DNA of 64,000 nt from Bacteroides sp. Its GTDB lineage: Bacteria; Bacteroidota; Bacteroidia; Bacteroidales; Bacteroidaceae. The stretch spans positions 31,774-95,773 of the forward strand of contig DXWV01000050.1 in assembly GCA_019416685.1 (NCBI GenBank), given 5' to 3'. The stretch's first letter is position 1. Each line of letters begins with the position of its first letter. Shown here in pieces: positions 23,925 to 32,319 of the stretch. The position numbers were made by a program, and so were the translations under genes. Below the pieces are notes generated by a model. The model did not search any database and had not been told where the DNA came from. It saw only the letters and a list, made by a program, of their open reading frames with translations.

Positions 23925-24944
23925 ATGCTCAATTTAATTAACTCTATTGTTGCACGTGCGAAAGCGGATCGTCAACGCATTGTTCTTCCTGAAGGTACAG
24001 AAGAACGTACTCTGAAAGCTGCCAATCAGATTTTGACAGATGAAGTTGCTGACCTTATTCTTCTGGGTAATCCGGATGAAATTCATGAGGCTGCTGCGAA
24101 GTGGGGATTAGGAAATATCAGTAAGGCAACTATTATTGACCCGGAAAATCATGCGAAACAAGAAGAATATGCACAATTGTTGTGTGAGCTTCGGAAGAAA
24201 AAAGGCATGACTATTGAAGAAGCCCGTAAATTGGTACTCAATCCATTGTATCTGGGATGTCTTATCATTAAAAACGGAGATGCTGATGGTCAGTTGGCCG
24301 GTGCACGTAATACAACAGGTGATGTGCTTCGTCCTGCTCTCCAGATTATTAAAACAAGCCCGGGCATTACTACTGTGTCTGGTGCAATGTTAATGTTGAC
24401 ACATGCACCTGAGTGTGGACAGAATGGCCTGCTTGTAATGGGGGACGTTGCTGTAACTCCGGTTCCCGATGCTGCCCAGCTGGCTCAGATTGCCGTTTGT
24501 ACAGCTCGTACAGCACAGGCTGTTGCCGGAATTGAAGATCCGAAGGTAGCTATGTTAAGCTTTTCAACCAAAGGTTCTGCAAAACATGAGGTGGTAGACA
24601 AAGTAGTAGAAGCAACAAGATTGGCCAAAGAAATGGCTCCTGAGTTAAATATTGACGGTGAAATGCAGGCAGATGCCGCTCTTGTTCCTTCAGTGGGTGC
24701 AAGTAAGGCACCGGGCTCTCCGGTTGCAGGTGAAGCTAATGTGCTGATAGTACCGAGCCTCGAAGTAGGTAATATTTCTTATAAACTGGTTCAGCGTCTG
24801 GGACATGCCGATGCAGTAGGACCGATTCTTCAGGGTATTGCTCGTCCGGTGAATGATCTTTCACGCGGTTGTTCTATCGAAGACGTTTACAGAATGATTG
24901 CTATTACAGCTAATCAGGCTATTGCTGCCAAGAAGGCGAAATAA
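23925..24944 (+). CDS. pta: Phosphate acetyltransferase (short form)
   Basis: 339 residues, the catalytic PTA_PTB domain only, without the N-terminal DRTGG/P-loop domains of the enterobacterial enzyme. RIVLPEGTEERTLKAANQIL opens the domain. ARNTTGDVLRPALQIIKTSPG and APGSPVAGEANVLIVPSLEVG are phosphate- and CoA-site blocks. It converts acetyl-CoA to acetyl phosphate, and acetate kinase downstream (20 bases) makes ATP from it: the main acetate route of Bacteroides fermentation. Confidence 0.97.
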   Translation: MLNLINSIVARAKADRQRIVLPEGTEERTLKAANQILTDEVADLILLGNPDEIHEAAAKWGLGNISKATIIDPENHAKQEEYAQLLCELRKKKGMTIEEARKLVLNPLYLGCLIIKNGDADGQLAGARNTTGDVLRPALQIIKTSPGITTVSGAMLMLTHAPECGQNGLLVMGDVAVTPVPDAAQLAQIAVCTARTAQAVAGIEDPKVAMLSFSTKGSAKHEVVDKVVEATRLAKEMAPELNIDGEMQADAALVPSVGASKAPGSPVAGEANVLIVPSLEVGNISYKLVQRLGHADAVGPILQGIARPVNDLSRGCSIEDVYRMIAITANQAIAAKKAK

Positions 24945-24964
24945 TTTTAAAATCGAAATCAAAA

Positions 24965-26161
24965 ATGAAAATATTAGTATTGAACTGTGGTAGTTCATCC
25001 ATTAAATACAAGCTGTTCGACATGGACAGCAAGGAAGTGATTGCACAAGGTGGTATCGAAAAGATAGGTTTGAAAGGTTCATTCCTGAAACTTACTTTGC
25101 CGAACGGAGAGAAGAAAGTACTTGAAAAAGATATTCCCGAACATACAGTAGGAGTAGAATTCATTCTTAATACTTTGGTTAGCCCGGAATATGGTGCAAT
25201 CAAGTCTCTGGATGAAATTAATGCAGTAGGTCACCGTATGGTACATGGTGGCGAACGTTTCAGCAAATCTGTATTGTTGGACAAAGAGGTGCTGGAAGCT
25301 TTTGTTGCTTGCAATGATTTGGCTCCGCTTCACAACCCTGCTAATCTGAAAGGTGTAAATGCTATCTCAGCTATTCTTCCTACTATTCCTCAGGTAGGTG
25401 TATTTGATACGGCTTTCCATCAGACAATGCCGGATTATGCATATCTTTATGCTGTGCCCTACGAACTGTACGAGAAATACGGTGTACGCCGCTATGGCTT
25501 CCATGGAACTTCTCATCGTTATGTTTCACAGCGTGTATGTGAATACCTGGGTATTAAAGCAGAAGGTTTGAAACTCATTACCTGCCATATCGGTAACGGT
25601 GGTTCTATTGCTGCCATCAAGGATGGCAAGTGTATTGATACTACGATGGGGCTTACTCCATTGGAAGGTTTGATGATGGGTACACGCAGTGGTGACATTG
25701 ATGCCGGTGCAGTGACTTTCATTATGGACAAAGAAGGCCTGACTACGACAGGTGTTTCTAATCTGCTCAACAAGAAGAGTGGAGTACTCGGTATCTCTGG
25801 CGTATCAAGTGATATGCGTGAACTGGAAGCTGCCGTAGCTGAAGGAAATCCGAAAGCAATTCTGGCAGAGAATATGTATTTCTATCGCATTAAGAAATAC
25901 ATTGGTGCATATGCTGCTGCTCTGGGTGGTGTAGATGTTATTCTTTTCACTGGTGGTGTAGGTGAGAACCAGGCAAGTTGCCGTGCCGGTGTATGCGAAG
26001 GACTCGAATTTATGGGTGTGAAGATAGATGCCGAAAAGAATAAAGTGCGTGGTGAAGAAGCTATCATCTCTACAGATGATTCAAAGGTAAAGGTCGTAGT
26101 TATTCCTACGGATGAAGAGCTGCTGATTGCATCTGACACAATGGCCGTTGTGAGTAAATAA
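24965..26161 (+). CDS. ackA: Acetate kinase
   Basis: 398 residues, full length. The motifs run in order: LNCGSSSIKYKLFD, HRMVHGGERF, FDTAFHQTMP, RYGFHGTSHRYVS, THxGNGGS-type CHIGNGGSIAAI, and FTGGVGENQ. These are the ASKHA phosphate, adenosine and acetate sites. It transfers phosphate between acetyl phosphate and ADP. Cotranscribed with pta; terminator at 26187-26220. Confidence 0.98.
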   Translation: MKILVLNCGSSSIKYKLFDMDSKEVIAQGGIEKIGLKGSFLKLTLPNGEKKVLEKDIPEHTVGVEFILNTLVSPEYGAIKSLDEINAVGHRMVHGGERFSKSVLLDKEVLEAFVACNDLAPLHNPANLKGVNAISAILPTIPQVGVFDTAFHQTMPDYAYLYAVPYELYEKYGVRRYGFHGTSHRYVSQRVCEYLGIKAEGLKLITCHIGNGGSIAAIKDGKCIDTTMGLTPLEGLMMGTRSGDIDAGAVTFIMDKEGLTTTGVSNLLNKKSGVLGISGVSSDMRELEAAVAEGNPKAILAENMYFYRIKKYIGAYAAALGGVDVILFTGGVGENQASCRAGVCEGLEFMGVKIDAEKNKVRGEEAIISTDDSKVKVVVIPTDEELLIASDTMAVVSK

Positions 26162-26186
26162 TCTGTAAAACAGATAATATACAGGG

Positions 26187-26220
26187 CGGGGCTATCCTAA
26201 TTAGGAGTAGCCCCGTTTTT
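26187..26220 (+). terminator. Intrinsic terminator after ackA
   Basis: Arms cggggcta (26187-26194) and tagccccg (26208-26215) with an AT-rich loop, then five T residues. Clean rho-independent terminator. Confidence 0.9.
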
Positions 26221-26235
26221 ATTAAAATAATGATG

Positions 26236-26243
26236 TATCTTTG
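26236..26243 (+). promoter_or_regulatory. -7 box that decides the glycosyltransferase start
   Basis: TATCTTTG matches TAnnTTTG and is followed by gcaatat. It lies inside a longer open frame beginning at 26230, so that earlier ATG would not be in the transcript; the ATG at 26266 is the start. Confidence 0.6.
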
Positions 26244-26265
26244 CAATATAGATAAAACAATAACT

Positions 26266-27255
26266 ATGAGATACTCCGTTATCATACCCGTATACAATCG
26301 TCCCGATGAGGTCGATGAACTGTTGCAAAGTCTTGTAAATCAGAATTTCAAAGATTTTGAGGTGATAGTAGTAGAAGATGGGTCTACCATACCTTGTCTG
26401 AAAGTGACTGAGAAATATAAGGCTGTCCTTGATTTGAAATATTACCAGAAACCGAATTCCGGTCCGGGACAAACCCGCAACTATGGGGCAGAACGAAGTC
26501 AGGGTGAGTATTTGATAATATTAGATTCTGATTGTATTCTTCCTGAAGGGTATTTGGAGGCAATAGAAACAGAGCTAAAGGCAGTTCCGGCAGATGCTTT
26601 CGGAGGTCCCGATTGTGCTCACGATTCCTTTACGGATATTCAAAAAGCGATTAACTACTCTATGACCTCTTTCTTTACTACCGGAGGTATTCGCGGCGGT
26701 AAAAAGAAGATGGACAAGTTCTATCCGCGCAGCTTTAATATGGGAGTGAGACGGGAGGTATACCAGGTTTTAGGTGGCTTTTCTAAAATGCGGTTTGGTG
26801 AGGATATTGATTTTAGTATCCGTATCTTTAAAGAGGGATACCGTTGCAGACTCTTTCCGGGTGCCTGGGTATATCATAAGCGGCGTACGGATTTGAAGAA
26901 ATTTTTCAAACAAGTACATAATTCGGGTATTGCCCGTATCAATCTTTATAAAAAATATCCGGAATCATTGAAACTGGTGCATTTACTTCCTGCTGTGTTT
27001 ACGTTGGGAATAGTAATACTGCTTATTGGTACTCCGTTTTGCCTATTTAGTCTGCTGCCTATTGTGCTTTATGCTTTATTGGTCTGTATGGATTCTACTA
27101 TCCGGAACCGTAGTTTCCGTATTGGCATTTATTCGGTTGCTGCCTCCTTTATACAGCTCATTGGCTATGGGACCGGCTTTTGGAGAGCCTGGTGGCAGCG
27201 TTGTATCTTGAAACGTGGTGAGTTCGAAGCATTTCGGAAAAACTTCTATAAATGA
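26266..27255 (+). CDS. Family 2 glycosyltransferase, membrane-associated
   Basis: 329 residues from the ATG at 26266. The GT-A fold begins with YSVIIPVYNRPDEVDELLQSL, then FEVIVVEDGS, the metal-binding LILDSDCILPEGYL (DxD-like), and the acceptor region FGEDIDFSIRI. Two hydrophobic segments lie near residues 240-290. The nucleotide-sugar and acceptor are unknown; such single-gene GT2 enzymes often glycosylate lipids. The last 4 bases overlap the radC start, so the two are coupled. Confidence 0.9.
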   Translation: MRYSVIIPVYNRPDEVDELLQSLVNQNFKDFEVIVVEDGSTIPCLKVTEKYKAVLDLKYYQKPNSGPGQTRNYGAERSQGEYLIILDSDCILPEGYLEAIETELKAVPADAFGGPDCAHDSFTDIQKAINYSMTSFFTTGGIRGGKKKMDKFYPRSFNMGVRREVYQVLGGFSKMRFGEDIDFSIRIFKEGYRCRLFPGAWVYHKRRTDLKKFFKQVHNSGIARINLYKKYPESLKLVHLLPAVFTLGIVILLIGTPFCLFSLLPIVLYALLVCMDSTIRNRSFRIGIYSVAASFIQLIGYGTGFWRAWWQRCILKRGEFEAFRKNFYK

Positions 27256-27947
27256 AAGAGCCGCAAAAACTTACTATCTGCCAATGGGCGGTAGAAGACC
27301 GTCCACGTGAAAAGATGATGGCGAAGGGAACAGACGCACTGAGTGATGCTGAGTTATTGGCTATTCTTATCGGATCGGGAAATACGGAGGAGAGTGCTGT
27401 TGAACTGATGCGGCGGATACTTGCTTCCTGCCACAACGATTTGAATGAACTTGCTCGTTGGGAAGTACGTGATTATTCTCGTTTTAAAGGATTTGGACCG
27501 GCAAAAAGTATTACTGTTATGGCTGCTCTGGAGCTTGGCAAACGGCGCAGGTTACAGGAAATAAAAGAACGGGCCGTGATTCGTTGTTCTAAAGATATCT
27601 ACGAGATATTTCATCCGCTGATGTGCGATCTTGCGCTCGAGGAGTTCTGGGTATTACTGATAAATCAGGGAAACAAAGTAATTGGTTCTGTCCGGATTAG
27701 TACAGGAGGTATCGCCGGAACGTTTGTGGATGTGCGTTCTATTCTTCGGGAAGCATTGTTGCAACGTGCTACCCAGATTGCCGTTGTTCATAACCATCCA
27801 TCGGGCAATATTCATCCCAGTCAGGAAGACCAGGTACTGACACAGCGAATATTCAATGCTGCCAAATCCATAGATATTAAATTGATAGACCATGTGATTG
27901 TTTGTGATGGCAAATACTATAGTTTCGCAGATGAGGGGCTGATATAA
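27252..27947 (+). CDS. radC: RadC family (JAB/MPN) protein
   Basis: 231 residues. An N-terminal HhH-like part (ELARWEVRDYSRFKGFGPAK) is followed by an MPN+ domain with the JAMM metal motif HNHPSGNIHPSQED. RadC was once tied to recombinational repair, but its real activity is not settled. The start overlaps the glycosyltransferase stop by 4 bases. Length is normal. Confidence 0.95.
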   Translation: MKEPQKLTICQWAVEDRPREKMMAKGTDALSDAELLAILIGSGNTEESAVELMRRILASCHNDLNELARWEVRDYSRFKGFGPAKSITVMAALELGKRRRLQEIKERAVIRCSKDIYEIFHPLMCDLALEEFWVLLINQGNKVIGSVRISTGGIAGTFVDVRSILREALLQRATQIAVVHNHPSGNIHPSQEDQVLTQRIFNAAKSIDIKLIDHVIVCDGKYYSFADEGLI

Positions 27948-28022
27948 AAAGCATATGTATGGGGATAAATAGATTTCCTTCTTTTATATCCCAGACCTTT
28001 CTTATATATTAGATTTTTGTCA

Positions 28023-28466
28023 CTATTCAGGATTTGACTTGAAAAAACTAAAGGCATGTTCTTTTGCGAAAACATACTTTTCAAAATACATAAATGCTCT
28101 TAGTCCTGTATATCTACTTTCAACCATCAATGAGAATTTTATATTTAAATGATCTCTAAAATCAATAATGGCTAATCCGTTTTTATCTGCTATATCCGTT
28201 TGGTCCGGTCTGATGATTTTATCGTCTGAAGAATATACACCATCTGCATCATACCTCATGGCAGTGAAATCCTCCATTTGGCGATTAAAGTATATATATA
28301 TCTTAGAACCTTCATCCGGATATGACTCTGACCATTTGGTATATTCCACTTTTATATTCATTTCATAATTCTCTTCTATAATCTCTTTTTCGTCATCCTT
28401 GCTACATGATGAAAAGATTGTTAGTAGAATTAGGATGTAACTTAATTGTTGTATTGTTGTTCTCAT
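28023..28466 (-). CDS. Hypothetical lipoprotein
   Basis: 147 residues with a lipobox LLTIFSSC (Cys about 21) followed by an acidic linker (SKDDEKEIIEENYE). The mature part is beta-rich with no motif I recognise. It lies 72 bases downstream of the shorter lipoprotein on the same strand, and the two may be a small operon. No function is assigned. Confidence 0.7.
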   Translation of the reverse strand: MRTTIQQLSYILILLTIFSSCSKDDEKEIIEENYEMNIKVEYTKWSESYPDEGSKIYIYFNRQMEDFTAMRYDADGVYSSDDKIIRPDQTDIADKNGLAIIDFRDHLNIKFSLMVESRYTGLRAFMYFEKYVFAKEHAFSFFKSNPE

Positions 28467-28537
28467 AATAACCTACTTTATAATGAATGGATGTATATAA
28501 ATATATAATGGTATTTCCTTGTTTGTGCAATCATATA

Positions 28538-28858
28538 TTACTTTCCTTCTTTTATGTCAATTTGGTTTTTATAATAGTCTACCGCTATCTGGATTAAGGA
28601 GTCGTTGGTGTGTGGTATCCAATTTTTATGTTCAGCTTGTGTTAAAAGTAGAGCAAATCTGGCTCTGTTCTCTACTTCCATTTCTTGAGGTCTCTTGATA
28701 GAACTAAGTAGAGATAATGCACTGTCTGGACGTGTGTGTATGATCGAGTCTGCTTGTGACAATAGAGTAAGGTATTTATTATCTTGCTGGCAGGCCACTA
28801 ACAAAAACAAGAGAAGTAATCCTTCAATAAGCGGGTATTTAGACGGTTTATACTTCAT
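28538..28858 (-). CDS. Truncated TPR-type lipoprotein fragment
   Basis: 106 residues from the ATG at 28858; an ATG three codons earlier at 28867 overlaps the -7-like box TACTTTTG at 28865-28872. The lipobox is LLVACQ. The body (LSQADSIIHTRPDSALSLLSSI, ALLLTQAEHKN, NDSLIQIAVDYY) is the opening of the Bacteroides TPR lipoproteins/regulators that normally run for several hundred residues. Here the frame stops in the second repeat, so it is probably a decayed 5' remnant. It might still make a short lipoprotein. Confidence 0.55.
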   Translation of the reverse strand: MKYKPSKYPLIEGLLLLFLLVACQQDNKYLTLLSQADSIIHTRPDSALSLLSSIKRPQEMEVENRARFALLLTQAEHKNWIPHTNDSLIQIAVDYYKNQIDIKEGK

Positions 28859-28916
28859 AATTAACAAAAGTACATAAAAAGAGGGACACTATAAACCTTT
28901 CTATATAGAAAAGCAT

Positions 28917-28924
28917 TATTTTTG
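28917..28924 (+). promoter_or_regulatory. -7 box of the sufT-like gene
   Basis: TATTTTTG matches TAnnTTTG, 27 bases before the start at 28952. Confidence 0.45.
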
Positions 28925-28951
28925 TGTAAGTAATCAATAAAACTCTCAACT

Positions 28952-29263
28952 ATGACAAAGTTTGAAATAGAAGAAAAAATAGTGGACATGCTCAAAACTG
29001 TATTTGATCCGGAAATTCCGGTTAATATATATGATTTGGGACTTATTTATAAAATAGATGTATCTGAAACAGGTGAGGTGGCTATTGATATGACACTGAC
29101 TGCACCTAACTGTCCGGCAGCCGATTTTATTATGGAAGATGTCCGGCAGCGGGTAGAATCGATAGAAGGAGTGACCTCAACTATCATCAATCTGGTTTTT
29201 GAACCGGAATGGGATAAGGATATGATGAGTGAAGAAGCAAAACTGGAATTGGGATTTCTTTAG
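28952..29263 (+). CDS. MIP18/SufT-like Fe-S assembly protein (DUF59)
   Basis: 103 residues, one DUF59 domain. VFDPEIPVNIYDLGLIYKI and LTAPNCPAADFI contain the two family blocks; the Cys in PNCP is the conserved reactive one. Members of this family (SufT, PaaD, CIA2) help mature Fe-S proteins. In Bacteroides the gene stands apart from the main suf operon. It is followed 33 bases later by lpxH and may share its transcript. Confidence 0.9.
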   Translation: MTKFEIEEKIVDMLKTVFDPEIPVNIYDLGLIYKIDVSETGEVAIDMTLTAPNCPAADFIMEDVRQRVESIEGVTSTIINLVFEPEWDKDMMSEEAKLELGFL

Positions 29264-29296
29264 TATAAAAACACTGAATATAAATACATCTACTTT

Positions 29297-30061
29297 ATGA
29301 AAAACGTTTATTTCCTTTCTGATGCTCATTTGGGTTCTCGTGCTATCGAGCACGGTCGTACACAGGAGCGACGGTTAGTAAATTTTCTGGATAGTATCAA
29401 GCATAAAGCTGCTGCTATCTATTTGTTGGGAGATATGTTTGACTTCTGGTATGAGTTTAAACTGGTTGTTCCCAAAGGATATACTCGTTTTTTGGGAAAG
29501 CTATCGGAATTGACAGATATGGGAGTGGAAGTGCATTTCTTTACTGGCAATCACGATATCTGGTGTGGAGACTATCTGACTAAGGAGTGTGGGGCTATTA
29601 TTCACCGAAAACCACTGACCACTGAAATCTATGGAAAGGAGTTTTATCTTGCTCATGGAGATGGCTTGGGAGATCCGGATAAGAAGTTTAAGTTCTTGCG
29701 TGCCATGTTTCATAATGAGACATTACAGTTTCTTTTCTCGATGATTCATCCGAGGTGGAGTATCGACTTGGGGTTAACCTGGGCAAAACATAGCCGGATG
29801 AAGCGTGAGGATGGGAAAGAACCCGATTATATGGGTGAAGATAAGGAACATCTGGTACTTTATACAAAAGAGTATCTCAAAAGTCACCCCAATATTAATT
29901 ATTTTATTTATGGACACCGGCATATAGAACTTGACCTGATGCTTAGTGCTACCGCTCGTATACTGATTTTAGGGGATTGGATTAATTACTTCTCGTATGC
30001 TGTATTTGATGGTGAGAACTTGTTTCTGGAAAATTATATTGAGGGGGAAACACAATTATAA
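29297..30061 (+). CDS. lpxH: UDP-2,3-diacylglucosamine pyrophosphohydrolase
   Basis: 254 residues with the calcineurin-like metal motifs in order: SDAHLGS, LLGDMFDFW, TGNHDIW, LAHGDGLG and YGHRHIE. LpxH removes UMP from UDP-diacylglucosamine to make lipid X in lipid A synthesis, acting at the inner-membrane face. The length fits LpxH. The D-A-H of the first motif replaces the D-x-H seen in E. coli, which is normal for the family. Confidence 0.93.
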   Translation: MKNVYFLSDAHLGSRAIEHGRTQERRLVNFLDSIKHKAAAIYLLGDMFDFWYEFKLVVPKGYTRFLGKLSELTDMGVEVHFFTGNHDIWCGDYLTKECGAIIHRKPLTTEIYGKEFYLAHGDGLGDPDKKFKFLRAMFHNETLQFLFSMIHPRWSIDLGLTWAKHSRMKREDGKEPDYMGEDKEHLVLYTKEYLKSHPNINYFIYGHRHIELDLMLSATARILILGDWINYFSYAVFDGENLFLENYIEGETQL

Positions 30062-30171
30062 TGCTTCGTTTATTTTTCTTTTAGTTACTTTTATATAGAT
30101 GAAGGGATATAGCATTTAATTAATAAAAAGCCTTGTTTATTTGCGAATTAAATTAAAATGCGGGGGTGAAA

Positions 30172-30202
30172 TTGGGTTTTATAATTTAAAATACTATATT
30201 TG
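30172..30202 (+). promoter_or_regulatory. Promoter of the candidate sRNA
   Basis: TTGG at 30172-30175 and TATATTTG at 30195-30202 are 19 bases apart, a good Bacteroides -33/-7 pair. Transcription would start near 30209. Confidence 0.6.
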
Positions 30203-30208
30203 CTTTTA

Positions 30209-30339
30209 ACAAGGAAGTTTCTGTTCGAATAAATCGGAGATGATTTATTTATCATTTATAGATTCTGCGATAGAATAATATATTGTTTAACTTAAAAAAC
30301 AAAAGTCCTCTGTTCGATTAGAGGACTTTTGTTTTTTTT
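30209..30339 (+). ncRNA. Candidate small RNA of about 130 nt
   Basis: Between the promoter at 30172-30202 and a strong terminator lie three predicted stems: aataaatc/gatttatt (30228-30249 area), gattct/agaata (30261-30276 area) and the terminator (30294-30311 with 30320-30337). The 9-mer tctgttcga occurs twice, at 30220-30228 and in and beside the terminator loop at 30309-30317. There is no open frame of note. It is not a tRNA, and I do not recognise it as a named Rfam family. Confidence 0.5.
30294..30339 (+). terminator. Strong intrinsic terminator of the sRNA candidate
   Basis: Arms 30294-30311 and 30320-30337 pair almost fully (core agtcctct/agaggact plus A/T flanks). The loop is 8 bases, ending in an eight-T run. 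Confidence 0.9.
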
Positions 30340-30511
30340 GATGTAATTGAAGTGCCGCAAGTGTCTGTCGTTCCTCACTTGTAAACGGAAGTTTTTCAAC
30401 TATTAGACACTTGGTATTGGCAGGGTTGCTATTTGTGCCAAGTTATTTTCGGATTGATCCCTATTTTTGCGATTTATAGTCGCGTTTATGACTTTATTTT
30501 TTGGGAAAGTA

Positions 30512-30541
30512 TTTGACTATAATATTATTTGACTACTTTTG
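30512..30541 (+). promoter_or_regulatory. Promoter of the CotH-like gene
   Basis: TTTG at 30512-30515 and TACTTTTG at 30534-30541 are 18 bases apart. The predicted start near 30549 gives a leader of about 130 bases before the ATG at 30679. Confidence 0.6.
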
Positions 30542-30678
30542 TAAATAGATTAAAACTTTATATATTAAGACAGCTCTCCTTGTACTCTGGTTTACTGTGA
30601 TATACAGAAGAAGAAGGGGCTCTTATGAATAGAGTGTTCGCTTGCGGAATTGTTACACACAAACTAAAAAAAGAAGAA

Positions 30679-32211
30679 ATGAAAAAAGTATTACTCCTTT
30701 TATCTTGCGTTGTAGTGGGTTATTTTTCAGTGTTTGCACAAGAACAATATACCCGATTGCCTACTTTTTATATCCAAACCGATAACCCGACAGAAACGAT
30801 TGGTAAGTCTGAGTATGTTTCTGGTAAACTATCAATAGTAAGTAGTAATCTGACCGAATGTATGGATGGTGTTGCATTGGGTATTCGAGGACGGGGAAAT
30901 TCAACCTGGGGACTGGCAAAGAAACCATATCGGATCAAGTTCGATAAGAAAACTCATTTGTTGAATTTGGATGCCAAGGCTAAAAGTTGGGTATTGCTTG
31001 CCAATCATGCGGATAAAACTTTGATGCGCAATGCTGTAGCTTTTGAAATCAGCCATTATATGGGAATGGAATTTACTCCATCAGCTCGTTTTGTTGATGT
31101 TGTACTTAACGATGAATTTTTGGGTAGCTATATGGTATCCGATCAGATTGAAGTAGGAAAAGCACGTGTACCTGTTGAAGAACAGGAAACGACGGATATC
31201 GAAGAACCGGCGATTACCGGAGGTTATTTGATTGAAATGGATGGATTTGCCGATTCAGAACCGGTCTGGTTTCAAACTCCTCAGAAATTGAAGGTTACAG
31301 TGAAGTATCCGAAAGACGATGAGATCAATAGCAGCCAGCGAAAGTACATCACGGATTACATTTGTAATTTTGAGAATGCTCTTTTCTCGGACAATTTTGC
31401 CGATCCTACTACCGGATATCGGGTGTGGGTAGATAAAAGGTCACTGATTAATTGGTATATAGCATGTGAATTGGTTGGTAACTCCGATTCTTTCTGGAGT
31501 ACTTATATTTATAAGAAACGCGAAGACCCTCATTTATATTGGGGACCTTTGTGGGATTATGATATTGCTTTTAATAATGATAATCGCTTTGGTGATGCTA
31601 TTTATGAGGTGATGCGTGAATCTGCCTGCATGCCCAAAGACTGGATTCAGCGGATGTGGAAAGATCCTTGGTTTCGTAGTGCTGTTAATGCGCGATGGAA
31701 AGAATTGGTGGCTTCTGGTATCGAGAAACATCTGTTGGATTATATATCGGAGACTGCCTCTTTGATAGATCATTCTCAAAAATTAAACTTCGACCGTTGG
31801 CAGGTACTTAGTGAACGTGTTTATCTGGAAACTTTTCTTTTTGATACTTATGGTGAAGGGGTAGACTATTTGAAGATGTATCTAAAGAAACGTATTGCTT
31901 TTCTGACCGGGAATTTCGGTGAAGCAGATCCAGGTGTAGATCCGGATCTTCCTCCTTTTTCCGGCCTGACCTCTTCCTCTCTCAACAATGAAGTGCGGTG
32001 TTTTTCTGATGGTGAAGGGTATATCCGGTTTGTATTACCTGCTTGTCAAACGGATGTGTATGTGAATATCTGTTCTACATCGGGCACTTTACTTTGTAGT
32101 AAAATTCTTTCTGACGACAGAGTGATGGATGTGTCTGCTTTGCCTTCTGGCGTGTATATAGCTAAAATTATTATGTCTACGCATACTTATCATTTGAAAT
32201 TCTTTATATGA
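30679..32211 (+). CDS. CotH-like spore-coat-kinase-fold exported protein with a C-terminal sorting-like domain
   Basis: 510 residues from the ATG at 30679; the upstream ATG at 30625 puts 18 residues ahead of the signal peptide and is not used. A signal ends near VFAQ. The CotH domain covers about residues 40-400, with GIRGRGNSTWGLAKKPYRI, HADKTLMRNAVAFEI, LIEMDG and the metal-site LWDYDIAF. CotH proteins phosphorylate protein substrates in spore coats; bacterial non-sporulating homologues have unknown targets. The tail (VDVSALPSGVYIAKI near the end) looks like a Bacteroidetes secretion/sorting beta-domain. Confidence 0.82.
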   Translation: MKKVLLLLSCVVVGYFSVFAQEQYTRLPTFYIQTDNPTETIGKSEYVSGKLSIVSSNLTECMDGVALGIRGRGNSTWGLAKKPYRIKFDKKTHLLNLDAKAKSWVLLANHADKTLMRNAVAFEISHYMGMEFTPSARFVDVVLNDEFLGSYMVSDQIEVGKARVPVEEQETTDIEEPAITGGYLIEMDGFADSEPVWFQTPQKLKVTVKYPKDDEINSSQRKYITDYICNFENALFSDNFADPTTGYRVWVDKRSLINWYIACELVGNSDSFWSTYIYKKREDPHLYWGPLWDYDIAFNNDNRFGDAIYEVMRESACMPKDWIQRMWKDPWFRSAVNARWKELVASGIEKHLLDYISETASLIDHSQKLNFDRWQVLSERVYLETFLFDTYGEGVDYLKMYLKKRIAFLTGNFGEADPGVDPDLPPFSGLTSSSLNNEVRCFSDGEGYIRFVLPACQTDVYVNICSTSGTLLCSKILSDDRVMDVSALPSGVYIAKIIMSTHTYHLKFFI

Positions 32212-32215
32212 AAAT

Positions 32216-32270
32216 AATCGGGTATAGAACGCGGAGGTAGTGCCGTTCGCGTTTTATACCCGATTGTTTC
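32216..32270. terminator. Hairpin between convergent genes
   Basis: 18-base arms 32216-32233 and 32248-32265 pair with one G-U. T-rich tails (gtttc to the right, ttattttc on the minus strand) make it a possible bidirectional terminator for the CotH-like and alkaline phosphatase genes. Confidence 0.7.
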
Positions 32271-32319
32271 ATTCATAGCCATATAAGGGTGAATTTGATT
32301 TCACTGGCAAACAGTTACA

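Larger units (their letters stand above)
30062..30678. other. Gene-free region holding a candidate sRNA and the CotH-gene promoter
   Basis: In 617 bases there is a complete promoter (30172-30202), an sRNA candidate ending in a strong terminator (30209-30339), a 9-base inverted repeat caagtgtct/agacacttg at 30358-30366 and 30405-30413, and the promoter of the next gene (30512-30541). No protein-coding frame is convincing. Confidence 0.65.
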
